NCBI GenBank assembly: GCA_030015575.1
Contig: CM057338.1
Location: 629,850,189-629,914,188 of the forward strand
From: Agapanthus africanus
Taxonomy: Eukaryota > Streptophyta > Magnoliopsida > Asparagales > Amaryllidaceae
Direction: 5' to 3'
Length of the DNA stretch: 64,000 nt
Made by a program: the position numbers and the translations under genes. The notes beneath the pieces were generated by a model. That model saw only the letters and a list, made by a program, of their open reading frames with translations, was not told the origin of the DNA and ran no database searches. Positions 47,001 to 59,470 of this stretch are shown piece by piece; position 1 is the first letter of the stretch; every line of letters starts with the position of its first letter.

Positions 47001-47986
47001 CCTGCCTTCAAAAACCTACGGTTTCTCAACGCCTGCAAAGAATTACAGATATGAGATCCTGATCCGGTATCCAATACCCAGGAAGTAGAGTTTATAGAAA
47101 GACAGTTTTCAATAACATACACACCTGAAGCTGAAGCCGCAACCTGCTTCAGTTCCTGTGTCCTGGCTTTCCAAGCCCTGCAATCTTTCTTCCAGTGTCC
47201 ACTCTTATGACAATAGAAGCACTCTTCCTTTCCAATAAGCTTCCCCGCAATCTTTGTTGCCTTTTCCTTTACCTTCGTACCCACTTTACTAACACCGCCT
47301 CTTGGTTTGGCGGGGGCTTTCTTCCTCTTTCCCTTGGCTTTCGCCTTGGACCTAGAGGAAGAAGATCCTCCTACAAACAAAGCGGGTGTATCCCTACCCT
47401 TCTGTAGGGTGCCCTCTGCGCTCCTCAGCAGGTTGAGGAGTTCTGAAAGTTCAACTTACTTTTCTTGCAAGTTGAAATTCAGTATGAACTGGGCGTAAGT
47501 GGATGGAAGGGACTGGAGAATTATATCCGTATAGAGTTCACTGTCCAACGTGGTCCCAAGTTCTGCGAGCTCCTCAGTGTAGCCAATCATCTTAAGCACG
47601 TGGTCCGCTACCGATGATCCGACGGCCAACTTTGTCGAAAATAACTTCTTCGACACTTCGTATCTTGCGATACGAGACTGCTCTCCATACAGTTCTTTTG
47701 TATGAAGAAATATGGATTCCAAATCCATATTCTCGTGCCTCCTCTGATGGTCGTTGTCCATCGAGGCAAGTACGAGGCACCTGGCCTTCGCGCTGTCAAT
47801 CTCCCAAGTCGTACGGATTTCCTTATCCGCGACGCTGGAGGTGGGACCTGGGACGGGGGGAGCTTTGGTGGTAAGAAGATACCCCAGCTTGTCGTAAGCG
47901 ATTGCCAATTTGACATTCCTGAGCCAATCTTTGTAGTTTGGCCCTGTCAGTATGTTTTTATCTAGAAGTAACTTAAGTCCAGTCAT
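44036..47986 (-). pseudogene. gag-pol polyprotein of element E (single nonsense codon)
   Basis: 3951 nt, 1316 residues, no frameshift. The ATG at 47986 follows CTGCAG|CGACC. Gag opens MTGLKLLLDKNILTGPNYKD; codon 177 (47458-47456) is TAA where relatives have GAA or GAG. After it the frame is open to the stop: K-rich stretch, CCHC knuckle CFYCHKSGHWKKDC, protease DTGSGSH, integrase zinc region and DD35E core, reverse transcriptase with YVDD at 45022-45011, and RNase H ending in TWP. One G-to-T change explains the stop. Stops in A, B and F are at other codons, so a programmed stop is unlikely. Readthrough or trans-supplied Gag could still allow movement. Confidence 0.95.
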
Positions 47987-48481
47987 TTCGATTTGGTCGC
48001 TGCAGGGGGAGAGAAGAAACACTTAGCACGATGCTCTTGCAAGTTTAGAATGGTTTTTAATTTGTCTAAACAGGATGGCTCCCACTGTTCTCTCGAATCC
48101 CTCCTCAAACCACAAAGGAAGAATTAGCCGGGATCAATCCCACCGTACAATACTTGCTTAACCGTTCAGCCAGGCCAGTGTCGGTACTTCGAGAGAGGTT
48201 TTCCAACGCTTTTGCGAAGTTCCTTAATTTAAGAACCTCTTTTCCCTGGGGGCGTAGCCCCGCTAACACCTTTCTAGGCACCTACTAGGTTTATAGCATT
48301 GATCGTTTAGTGAGAAAATTTCCCGAGGAGTAGCATATACTCACAGTAGGATCGGGATCCAAATATCATCGCGTGACGAAAATGAAGGAATCCTACCATA
48401 ATCATCACACTCCAAATGGTATGCAAATCTAGCAAGTTTCAGTACATATGAAACTCCCGATGTGGATTTTTGCCCCATGCT

Positions 48482-48693
48482 CTTATGACCTTGACTAAGG
48501 CCAACAAATCATAAGTCACATGTCAAGTTCTTCCCGTCGTTATCCAGGTTAATTTGAACCCACCCGTATATACCCTTGACTATGGCCAACAAGGCAATAC
48601 GACTGTCCCAAACCAACGCATTCTATCTATGCAACATATGAATACCCAGCAGCTACCAAAACACTGTGCCTTGACTAAGGCCAACAAACACAG
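48482..48693 (-). other. Three-hairpin leader array of element E
   Basis: Stem-loops lie at 48664-48693 (CTGTG/CACAG), 48565-48601 (CGTAT/ATACG) and 48482-48515 (CTTATGA/TCATAAG). Cores read TTGTTGGCCTTAGTCAAGG twice and TTGTTGGCCATAGTCAAGG once in element sense. Confidence 0.65.
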
Positions 48694-49755
48694 CTTGAAT
48701 ACTGTTGAATATTCATATGAAACGACGGAGGGCTACGGATGGTTTTGGTAAAACCGTGAACGTAGTGAACTTGATATAATCGATGGAACGAGATAGCTTT
48801 TAGAAGGAGTGGCTCAAGCTCCGCATTTAAAAGTTAGTTTTGAAAAGAACCGAGTGGTTTTCCGAAAGTGTTCCATCGACTTAAACTTGGTTTATTATCT
48901 TGCATTAGTTCTTTTAATGCGTGATATTCTTGCATTAGTTCTTTTAATGCGTCCCATCATTTAATCCTACCATTGCAGAAAACAACCAAAATATGACGTA
49001 CGCTTATGCCATTCGCATTCGCCACGGGGTCCCGTCATCACTCGTTAGGTTACTTAACTAACGACAGAGCGGGGGCTGGGCTAGCGCGGCTGTAAAACAT
49101 AAGCAACGCCTAAATAGAAAGCAATGATAGACATTACAGATCACAGATGAATACATTGGATATACTAGCAATCCGCAATCCTTTCGAGCCTGCAATGAAA
49201 AGCGGATTACACGGTCGCGGTGAATAGCCAAATACCCCACCCAAGACCCCTACGGGTGCGGCAAACTACCCGCCAAGTACCCGGCAGTTTGTGCACCCCT
49301 CCATGGGTCTATCCTAGGAGCAAAACAGTAAAAAGAATTATACAATGACGGCTACAACCCCGACCCGGTTGTGCGGCCAAACAAATAATAATTATTACAT
49401 CAATTTACATTTACAATGAATGAAAGAAAAACAAAAGCTCATCTCACATCCACCCCGGCTATTCACCCGCGACAGTCCAACATATTCATATACAGATTCC
49501 AATGTCAAACACAGATCATGTATAACCCCGACTAATCGTCTTATAGCGATTAGCCGACGTTCAATACATGCAAGCATCACAGATATAACCATCATAGTCA
49601 AAGTGCAGTGAAGTTCGGAAAAAAAATACGGAATTATAGGACCCCAAAAGTGAATTTCAGTTCTGGAAAATCTGGGCACATATAATATATTTTAAAAATC
49701 CCAAAACCAACACAGACACACACTGCACGAAAAACGATGCACAGAAGACGACAAA

Positions 49756-49804
49756 GCGCGGCGCTTCCGCGGCACATACCTACCTCGTGCGGCGGAAGCG
49801 CGGC
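49756..49804 (-). other. GC-rich leader hairpin of element E
   Basis: GCGCTTCCGC..GCAC on one side pairs with GTGC..GCGGAAGCGC on the other, about 200 nt from the PBS, as in A and B but with a different stem. Confidence 0.55.
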
Positions 49805-50000
49805 GGTTTGAACGAATCACTGCATCGTTTTTCTTGGGTGTTCACACAAAACCCTGAGCCGAATTTACAAGTATAAAGTATTTCATTTAGAGCAGAAAAA
49901 ATTTCAACAGAAACTTAGGGTTTTGTTTTTCCGGTTTTGTGATTTTTTTCGGTTCCGAACTTCGCTACACTTCACTACCAAGCTAGTTTAAGTTTAACCT

Positions 50001-50013
50001 GGCTCTGATACCA
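50001..50013 (-). other. Primer-binding site of element E
   Basis: The plus strand reads GGCTCTGATACCA, i.e. TGGTATCAGAGCC, one base inside the 5' LTR end. Confidence 0.92.
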
Positions 50014-50014
50014 C

Positions 50015-52107
50015 TGTAAGTCCACGTTGCGACCCCCGGTTCTTACGGGGAGGCGGAAACGGTATAAAAATCAAATTTTTAGCGCAAGGGGCAACATGGA
50101 CTAAGCAAAGTCGGGATCTTTAGCTAAACTAAAACTAGCATACATTGCTAAAGAGAGTTAGCTACTCGGATGAAGATGGTTATACCTAAACTTGATCTCC
50201 TTCTTCTTCAAACTTTGTAGAGGTTGATGGTTCTCTTTTTGTCGCCTTCTTCCGTCGAAGATGGATCCACCTCGAGAGTTCAACCTTTGGGCTCTTCCTC
50301 GTGCTTTGAGTGAACTAGGGTTTCCGGCTTGCTAAACCTTGAACCTAGAATAAGTAGAGAGTGTCTAAGGGGTGCTTTTCTTTTTAAAGAGAAGGATTCT
50401 CAACACATGAGAAGGTTTCTCTTTAGCTAGAGGAAGAAGAAGATGAAGTGAAGAGAGAGAATGAATATGATAGAATGAGCTATCCTTTTTCTTTCTTGCA
50501 ACCATAATGCAAAAGAAAAAGAATTATCAATAATAATAATAATGAAAATGAAAAGGTTGATGGAAAGTTTTAGAATGACCATTATCATTTCAAACATTAA
50601 ATGAATTTGCTAGAATCAAAGAGCATCTTTCTTTTGTAATGATGATGGTCAAAGCTTCAACCATGGTCAACAAGTCAACCATGGTCAACAAGTCAACAAA
50701 AAACCAACCATGACACAATTTCATTTTATTATATATTATTAATTGATATAATACAAATCCATTAGGGTTTGGAAAAAGACGACTGTCAACTGTGCATACG
50801 CACCCGTTCCGAAACCCTAATGAAAGTCATCTTCCTCTTCCTCAAATAACCGTGCATACACACCTGCATCCTTGTTCCGAGGAACATGAATACTGAGATA
50901 AAAGCAACCCCAAAACATATACCAGTATCTGGCTCAAACCAGAGCCTGCCAGTATAATCCGTCCGGACTCCAAACGTGCACAAGTGCGCGGATGAGAACG
51001 AACCCTGTCGCAAAACCATGCGACCTCTACTCTGTTTTGCCCAGAGGTGAATACCCTCTGTGTGGGACTCTAAAGACTCGACACTACGCTGGCAGTGGGT
51101 TTAACCACAGACTGCAAGCGGCACTAGCTGTGCGTAACGGTCCCCAGGTAGATGTCGACAAGAAGGCTGACGAGGTGAAACCCCATCTGAACTCCTACTG
51201 AGTCTGAATGTGACAGTCTCCGTACAGTCCGGTCTGTTCGTCTGATACATCGCATGTCGGGCCTAAGGGGCGGTAAAACGTCAGTCCCCCAATAGCGGTA
51301 CAAGTCGTGTCGGAGTGAAGCCCAAAACACCCTGAGATAACACTTGAAACCTACCAGTATATCTCGCTTGCCCTGGCCAGGGACTACTCGTGTAATGGCT
51401 CTCCTAGACACAGCGCGATGTCAACCCCCAATACCGGGAGAGACGAATCCTTTCTAACCGTCACTGCCTCCAAGTGCTTCGGGACTGCACCCAACCACCA
51501 CCTGTTTGCACGACTCCTTTGAGCCGTGGTAGGGTAGTGATCAAAGTGCAGTGGGAACACACTCGAGGCGAAGTGCCAGTGTCAAGTCAGCGGACTATGC
51601 TGTACTCATGTCACCTGGGAACTGATAACTGACGATAGGTATAGTACCAACCTGTCAGTTCCCGACGAGTCCTGTCCAGTGTACTCGTAACCTAACGAGC
51701 ACCCGTATACTATCTCCAGTACGACGTACTGATGGCTGTGGGACAGACCATCTCCCATACTGGGATGAGAAGCGCATACGCTAGTCGACTCCGGAGTATC
51801 GATGCCCTGTCTCGATAGTCCTGCGACTAGGGACCTGTATAAGGATGTGCTTATAGATTACCCAGCCCCCACTAGTGTGACTGCCATCGCAACGCTGGTA
51901 ATCAAGCAAAGATCCTAAGGGCTCCACTAATGCGTATAAGTGATATACTGAAATAAACACAAGTACACATTGAAGTAGAAACAAACCAAGTAGCATACTA
52001 CTATATTGAGCAAGATTGTTTATACAAGGTGAATATCCCAAGCTTCCATCAAGTAATATACAAACTAGTATGATACAGTAATGGCCTCTAGGGCATATAC
52101 ACTAACA
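50015..52107 (-). repeat. 5' LTR of element E
   Basis: 2093 bp, about 99.4% identical to 41930-44021. It has a hairpin at 50866-50893 and a possible splice donor TTTAG|GTATAA at 50185 (element sense). Confidence 0.95.
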
Positions 52108-52769
52108 CGGACTACATTAAACTTTTCGATCTATTCATCAAAATCCCATAATTCCCCGAGAGCTCAACACTCAAGTACAGTTTAAAAATATCCAGTACAT
52201 ACCCCAGCATCTGCGGACCAGCCGTAGAAGGGCAAACCGAATCCTCACTAATGGCACCGCGGAACTGCCGTAAACCATAAGGTTCAAGAGCGTTCTCGTG
52301 GTCATTATGTCGAGTTACGGTTTCATTCTACTAGAGGGTCCATCAAAATACCTGCATGTTCTTCCAAATACTTTGAACTTAGGAAAATGTGTTTCTGACA
52401 ATCGTTCGAATCCTTTAACTTCGTCTGGACGGCATGTGAATACCCTTCTCCCGCACGCTAAACAATGCTTCAATCCTCAAGAATAACCGATACCCTAATG
52501 ATTATCGCATTCGAGCCGCAGCTCCTTCTGCCAGTGCGCCCGTGATAACAGAAACCACCATCCGATATCGACGAAGATAGATCAAAGGAACGAATGAAAT
52601 GCGGTGCAAAGAAATGTACATCCTAATGCTACTCAAGAAGAGTAGCGTATCGCAAATATGCCGCGGATCATACCCACGGTACGTCACTCTATCTAAGTCG
52701 CCTACTCCATCAACAAAGGGTCACCCTAGACATATACAACGGTTAAACCTAGCGCTCTGATACCAACTT
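52108..52769 (-). other. Leader of gypsy element G1, next to its PBS
   Basis: Non-coding. It continues 41022-41929 after removal of E. The part nearest the PBS (about 52670-52765) matches 57450-57542 in G2. The part 52212-52350 resembles a segment of the C leader (33253-33390): both contain CCAGCCGTAGAAGGG and CTAGAGGG.CCATC. Confidence 0.65.
52751..52765 (-). other. Primer-binding site of gypsy element G1
   Basis: The plus strand reads AGCGCTCTGATACCA, i.e. TGGTATCAGAGCGCT, four bases from the LTR end. It matches initiator methionine tRNA. Confidence 0.85.
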
Positions 52770-54956
52770 TGTCACGCCCCGAAAGTACGGAACGTGACCG
52801 GCACTTAGATTACGAAGCATCTAGAGGCGCAACGTAACCTAAGTAAGCCGAAGGCCAGAAATCTAAACCATAAAAGAAGAAGAAGTAAAGGAAAACTTGA
52901 AGAAAACAAGTTTAAAAGCATCATCCAATTTTCTCAAAAATTTCGGCAGAGTCTCCTTTGTAAAAACTGGCCCCAAACGGGTACAAACAAGTATAATATA
53001 TACAACCAATAAAAAGCATCCCCAAACGGGAGCTAGCTCTACGCCAAAAGGCGGAAATAACCACACCAATGCACAATAGTATACAATGCCAAAGGGCGAG
53101 GCTCAAAGCTCAAAAGAAAACAAATCCACCAAACCACAATAAAACATGCGCGACTCTAAGGTCAAAATAAACAACTGATCCATACAACTTATCAAGTAAT
53201 ACATGTTTGGTTGATGGAGCTTTCTAGATACAAATGAAATAATAAAAGTACAATGGCGGTCAAGATACAAGTGAACCAACCTACGGTGCAAATCACCCTG
53301 AATGAAAAGATGTGCCAGCAAGCTGCCAGGAAAAACCTGTACATCAAACCTGTAATAAAATTTGGCACAACGGGGGTGAGTTGCCAACTAGTGAGTAGAA
53401 GATATCTGCGAAAAGAAATCGAATGAGCGACGCTATCCTAGGTCATAATAATTTACTAATATACTACTAGTCATCAAATAAAGACAGGATAATAAGCTAC
53501 GTGTGAGTGCAAATGCTACGTGCTCATGTCGGTGCCTCAAATAGTAATATGTCATGTGAATGAGTATGCATGCACCATGAATGTAAAAACAATCGATCCT
53601 GAAATCTGGATATATCTGTATAAGAAATCTTTAGCTTTTATCATGGTAAAATTGAATAGAAATCTGAAATATCAACGATGAAATCCATGTAAATCCGTGT
53701 CAAGCATCGACAAAAAACATGTAAATCTCAAGTCTCAATACCTCATAATCTCAATGTCTCATAGTCTCAATATCTCGGGCTCCGTCGGTCCGGATCGGCC
53801 CATATCATCAAATATCACGACAACGGTCGGTATCCTTCGGATATCCGCCGCGCCAGACATCACCGGTAGGTAGTCCTCTGCTGCCAGGTTCATCGTCTAT
53901 AACTTGATCTTCTTGCCCCGGGGTACCATACCGGGCCCACCATGTACCCGAGACGGTTTATCCACTTCTCGAATCGGGTCTCGAAATCTAACAGAAAATA
54001 TCAAATCTCATGGTGGACGACACATACATCACGAGAAAACCGCATCTTATGTTTTAAAAAGAGAGGAGGAGAGAGAGAGATGTTTTTATATATTCTTGCG
54101 GTTTTTCCCAAAAATCCAAAAATCTCATAGAAATCCAAAATCCCAAAATCATGAGTAAGTATATGATAAGTGTCGGCATGTGCCCCATAAGACAGCATGA
54201 TAACATGAAAATGCGAATGCATGAAATGTATAAGTAATAAATACCATATCTATACTAACACCAGAGAGTAATCACAATATTATATCGATCTACCTGTTTG
54301 CTGATTGTATCAATAAAAGATAATATGATCTAAAGTGTACGTGACATAGCAATTACCGATGATGATGTGTGTGAGCTGGCAAATAAGTGTGCGTGGAATA
54401 TGCGCATCATCGGTAATGGTGCTGGTGTTCTAACAGGCAAAGTTTCATTCTGATTATAGAAACATATGAATGAACATGCACCATTATGATTACGGTATGA
54501 ATGTAAAGACGGATGTGTAATAACCACTCATTTGTGATATACAAGTATAACTACAACTATATGACTCGACCCTAAACTAGTGTCCATCTACCCTCCTAAG
54601 AAACTAAACCTAAGAAACTAGTCAATAAGAAATAAGAGTCCACCTAAGGTCTGAATCCATATCTTTAATAGTCGGCGATCCATCCTCAATAGCGCCACGT
54701 ACGTAGTACGGCTTCCTCGAATCAAGAGTGCGGATCAATCATCATATCTATGCCTCGTACGGTAAAATCCATCGTACGGCATCCCAATATCGGGGTACGG
54801 GTCAAGTATCACCTACGTGTCTCATCATTCGTATAATATCATCATCAACACATGTCAAGATCAAGGTGCTATACTGTAATCGCATACATCAATCATATAT
54901 CATTGTCAGCATAAATATACATCGTTAATTTATCCTCAGAAATATCATGTTATATA

Positions 54957-55105
54957 TATCATATTGTGATTAAGTCACACTTAGATCATATCGTAATCAA
55001 GTCACACCTATATGATATCGTAATCAAGTAACACATATATGATATCGAAATCAAGTCACACCTATATGATGTCGTAATCAAGTCACACCTATATGATATC
55101 ATATC
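54957..55105. repeat. 27-bp tandem repeat in the G1 LTR, about five copies
   Basis: Units of the form ATCGTAATCAAGTCACACCT followed by ATATGAT, with small differences. Confidence 0.75.
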
Positions 55106-55330
55106 AGAATTTCAGGCACAGGTTACGGTCCGGGTTCTATTTTAGAGTCCCATATACTTCAATATCATCACCACCCTTTATTATTGTTCAAGTATACAAA
55201 TCCATTTTCTCATTTTCTAATGATCCGCTAACATCATAACACGACTGTATAGCCAAGAATCCCGGCATCAGCCCAGTTATATTGTTTCATCCCCGTGTAT
55301 CATATCACATCCTTGTATCACATATACGTA

Positions 55331-55361
55331 TTGTGTGTGTGTGTATATACCTACACCTAGT

Positions 55362-55394
<33 letters not shown>
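55331..55394. repeat. (GT)n and (TA)n microsatellites in the G1 LTR
   Basis: A GT run at 55331-55345 is followed, after a short spacer, by an uninterrupted TA run at 55364-55394. Confidence 0.9.
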
Positions 55395-55397
<3 letters not shown>

Positions 55398-57449
55398 AAC
55401 GTATACACCACGTCGAGTCTCAGTGTTTGCGTGTGTGTATCTACCTGAAACCTACGAATCTCTTCCAAGGTATTCAACCTCTGGTATGGTCTTTCTAAAT
55501 CAGTCTAGTCCAACCTAGGGTCATTACTAGGGTCCTACTCATCAAGAATCTAAGGTCACGTCTGGCTTCCTAATGACAATAAGTATTATCCCTATTCTAT
55601 GTTTGCGGGGGTGCTAAACGCCATCCACCCGACTTCACCCCGTAGATATACATCTACTCACCTGGTCCTTGTCTGCCGAAAATGATGTCGCCATCCTCTT
55701 CTTCATCGCCCGCAGTCCACGTGAGGGGTACGTATACGCAAACATATATATAGTATCGTAAACTGAATCACGGACAACATCAAAACGACGCACGAAAGGC
55801 GCATAGGTTAAAACCTATGTCCCGCTCATGCAAAAGAACCAAATTTCGCTCGATATCGGCGTACAAATGCCGATTGATCGAGATAAATATCAACAAACAA
55901 CTCATAGTTTTAAAACTCATTACTTATAATATAAAACATGATTTAATTTATCGAAACCTTAAAAATCAATCAAATCGTCCGATTTCATAAAATCCGAAAA
56001 TGCCAATTTACCGTTTTACTTCAAAACTTTCTGTTTAAATGAAACTAATGGTCATAATATTAATTAATTAGCATAACTAGACAATATAAACCATCACTAT
56101 ATTTTTAACACCCTAATTTATATTAGTTTGAAAATTCTAGTTTGCAAACTTGCCCGATTCCGATACTTTTAAGGAAAATTTCACAATATCACATCTAAAC
56201 TGGATTTTGCATGAATTAATGCATTAAAATACAATTCATGATGACAATGATATAATGAAACCATAAATTATATTTTATATTTCATTTATTTAAGAATTTC
56301 CAAAATCTAGTTAGCAAAATCGCATTTTTATTAGTATTTTTCAATTATCAATAGAAACTAGTAACCAATTTAAGTTTTTCATTCCACCAACAAGTTAATA
56401 TCCTCATTAAAACCACAATCTAGTGTTACCATCATTAATTGGAATTTTATCTCACCAATATATACAATATATAGAAATCTTGTTTGCAAAATGGATTAAT
56501 TTAAATAATTTTTGATAAAAAATTTACAATATATCATCCATACAAGATTTTCCACTTCTAAAAATGTTAAACTAGTTATTACAACCCTAATTAATTAATA
56601 AAAACCATAACTTAATTTTATAAACCCTAACTTAAATTTTAAAACTTGTAGATAGAAATTATTTATTAAATCTAATTATGCTTAAATAAAACATCTAATA
56701 ACAATAAATCAAAAGAAGAAGATTTATACCTCCACAACATGAAATCCAAACATGAAAATAAGCCTTCAAAATGAATGCTTTCCATCTCCAAAATCCATGT
56801 AAAGATGAGCAAAGAATAGAGGGTAGGAATTTATTAAGATTTTGTGGATTTTTTATTGAATTTTTTATGAAGTTTGATGATTTTTAATGCAAAAATGATG
56901 GGGGGAAAATTTTGGGGCTGCCCATGGAGGTGAGGCTGGCCATGAGGTGAGGAAAAGATAGGAGAGTGAGAAAAGGTGAAGAAAAGTGTAGAAGGTTTCA
57001 CAAAAATATCACACAATTAAGTCTTTTCATGAATTTATTTAAAAATTCTTTATTTTCTTCACTCCATTTGACCTAGAATGGTCTAGAACCATTGTAAAAT
57101 TTTGAAAATAAATTTTTCATGGAACACACTTGATTCTAAGATGCAACGGCTCATTTTTTCAAATTTAACCCATTCAAATTTGTAATTTACACTAATTTAG
57201 TGTTAAAATAAAGTTTATGTTAATATTTAAAATAATTAATTTAAGAAAAATATTTAATTAAACTAAAAATTTATAAGTGGCTAAATAAACACCATTTACT
57301 AGTAATAACATAATTAAAATAGGTATTTATAAATTTATAGTGAAAAATAATTACAGTTTAGTTTTATGAAAACTACGTTTTACTTTACCGAAAATTATAA
57401 AATTCACTTAAACGATTTTATTTATTTAATTATTTTTAAAAATGTTACA

Positions 57450-57546
57450 TACACACACTACGTTACTCTGCTTAAGCTACCTAATCCATCATACTAAGGT
57501 CATCCTACACTTCGAAAGGTAAAACCTAGCGCTCTGATACCAACTT
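57450..57546 (-). other. Leader remnant and PBS of gypsy element G2
   Basis: PBS at 57528-57542 (plus strand AGCGCTCTGATACCA). The 97 bp match the G1 leader next to its PBS (AAACCTAGCGCTCTGATACC is identical in both). The left edge is the end of the G1 LTR, as expected if G1 inserted here. Confidence 0.75.
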
Positions 57547-58648
57547 TGTCACGACCCAAAATTGGCCCGTGACGGCCCTAATACTAGGCAACGCCTAAAG
57601 ACGTAACGCAGTAAAAGAAAGTCAAAACCCAGAAATCTAAACCATAAAAATACGGAAAAGATAATATAAGATTTTGAAACATTTGAAATCGCAACCCAAA
57701 TTCTTTAAAAGTCCTACTTTCTTTCCTTAAAATTTTGGCAACACCCATTTTTGTGTAAAAACTAGCCCAAAGACGGAAAACAATCACATCATAATATACG
57801 ACGCTGTAGCGAAGAAATAAGAGACAATAGGAAAGAAACTGTATATAAAAGACAACAAATCCATAAATAATATACAAATACGTCATCACCAAGTCTCTAA
57901 GTCTATAACATAATAGTAGTTGGAGAGTACAAAGTACAATGAATGTACAATATGAAATATAGATAATCATCTAACCTACCTAAGAAAAATGGTATACTGT
58001 GAGCTGATGCGGTATCTGTAGCAAAAGATGATAGATGAATAGCATGCCTCGACTATTCTGGGGAACAACCTGAAACACCTATGGCACAACGGGGGTGAGT
58101 TGCCAACTCGTGAATAGTAGATAACATATGCAGGTAATCGCAGGAATGTACGTACAACATGAATCAAAGATATGCGATTACAGTAATAACATGTCATGCA
58201 AATGCTGAATAAATGGAAAGTACACTAGCAGGTACAATCAATATGTGAAGCAATAATAAGATGACAATATTTTGTAATAACTATGCAATAGAGATATGAG
58301 AATGCAAATATGCAGCAATCATAAGGGTACACTAACAGGTGCTACCAATATATGAAACTGTGCATAAAGTAGATAGCGTGAGGTAGGGGGTGGAATATGT
58401 CATTTCCACGGAAACCTGACATCGTGGTAGGATAACAATCCATCAAGACACTCAAATCCCAAATCCTCGAATTAGCCCCCGAGTTGGGCTCTCATATCCT
58501 ATAAGTCTCACATCTCCTCAATGTACAATATCGAATAGATCTCCTATATCCCGAATGTACAAATCAGCAATCTCTTTCATATCTAATATCCAAACTCATT
58601 GAATCACCTATATCCCAAGTCGAATCTCAAATAATTTCTAACATCCTA

Positions 58649-58651
<3 letters not shown>

Positions 58652-58683
<32 letters not shown>
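58652..58683. repeat. (AT)n microsatellite in the G2 LTR
   Basis: Sixteen uninterrupted AT units. Confidence 0.92.
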
Positions 58684-58686
<3 letters not shown>

Positions 58687-59378
58687 GAAATAAATATGAT
58701 GGGGTCAATACACATATATTAGCGTCTCATTCCACTAATAATGGTTAAGGGTATATATAACAACGGCTAAATTCCCTGCTATATATACAAAGGTATTAAA
58801 AGAAATATCATGAAAACAATATGCCAAGCATCGACACAGAAATCCTGATCACGTATCATACGCTATCCCGAAAGCACGAGTGCCTAGCTCTGACCCTCGC
58901 CTTTCGACGTATCCATACGTACATGACTCCCAGCGGTGTCTCCGTGATCCCCCGCCGAGTCATGGGTACTGTCACCGGTAGGTACTCGCCCACCTCCAAG
59001 CTCAATCAGCAAAGTCCATCGATCTTCTTGTCGAGGGGAACCATACCGGGCCCCACCATGTACCCTCTACGGCATCGACGCCTCCTCGTAGGGGTATATA
59101 TAAATCAGCACCGATAAAACTCATGGTGGATGCGCAAATATCATATCAAGGAAACCGGGTTTTTCAATGTATGCATAATTTCATGAACTCCCGCGGTTCC
59201 CAAATCCAGAAATCATCATCTGAAATCAAAATAACAATGCGCAATTTCAGGAATACATATATGCGATATATCTGAAATACGAGCATATAAATGAAAATAT
59301 GTAGCTGAAACCAGACGTATGCGAAATCAATAAGGTACAGCTAAGTATAGGTGTCTACATATAAGTAAAAGATGTCGT

Positions 59379-59470
59379 ATACCCTCCTGGGTATAAGTAG
59401 AATATGAAGGGTACCTCCCTGGGTATAAGTAGAATATGAAGGGTACCCCCTAGGTATAAGTAAAATATGT
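59379..59470. repeat. ~33-bp tandem repeat in the G2 LTR, about 2.7 copies
   Basis: GGTATAAGTAGAATATGAAG followed by GGTACCYCCTGG recurs, the last unit changed to AAAATATG. Confidence 0.8.

Larger units (their letters stand above)
47987..50014 (-). other. Non-coding 5' leader of element E
   Basis: About 2 kb, collinear with A but with a shortened long-range stem (49254-49298). It holds a GC-rich hairpin (49756-49804), a CTATA-loop hairpin (49531-49553), tandem small hairpins (48902-48950), a three-hairpin array (48482-48693), and GGGGCGTAGCCCC (48249-48261). A possible intron runs from donor G at 50185 to acceptor AG at 48001-48000, 14 nt before the gag ATG. Confidence 0.8.
41930..52107 (-). 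mobile_element. Element E: full-length, nearly intact Ty1/copia (Angela-like) retrotransposon
   Basis: A minus-strand element of 10.2 kb: 5' LTR 50015-52107, PBS 50001-50013, leader 47987-50014, gag-pol 44036-47986, purine tract 44022-44032, and 3' LTR 41930-44021. Flanks CGGAT (41925-41929) and CGGAC (52108-52112) fit a 5-bp duplication with one change. LTRs differ at about 12 sites (about 99.4% identity by eye). It has one nonsense codon only, making it the least damaged coding copy here. Confidence 0.95.
52770..57449 (-). repeat. 5' LTR of G1, a Ty3/gypsy-type element with a 4.7-kb LTR
   Basis: In element sense it starts TGTAACATTTTTAAAAAT at 57449 and ends GGGGCGTGACA at 52770, followed by AAGT and the PBS. 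The TG..CA ends, the PBS and the long AT-rich body support an LTR. LTR length and the TGTCACGCCCC terminus suggest a Tekay/Del-like chromovirus; no internal domain is in the window, so this is tentative. It shares ordered blocks with G2, e.g. CACAACGGGGGTGAGTTGCC (53375 region) and ACCATACCGGGCCC. It contains a 27-bp tandem repeat and GT/TA microsatellites. Short reading frames inside look random. Confidence 0.75.
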
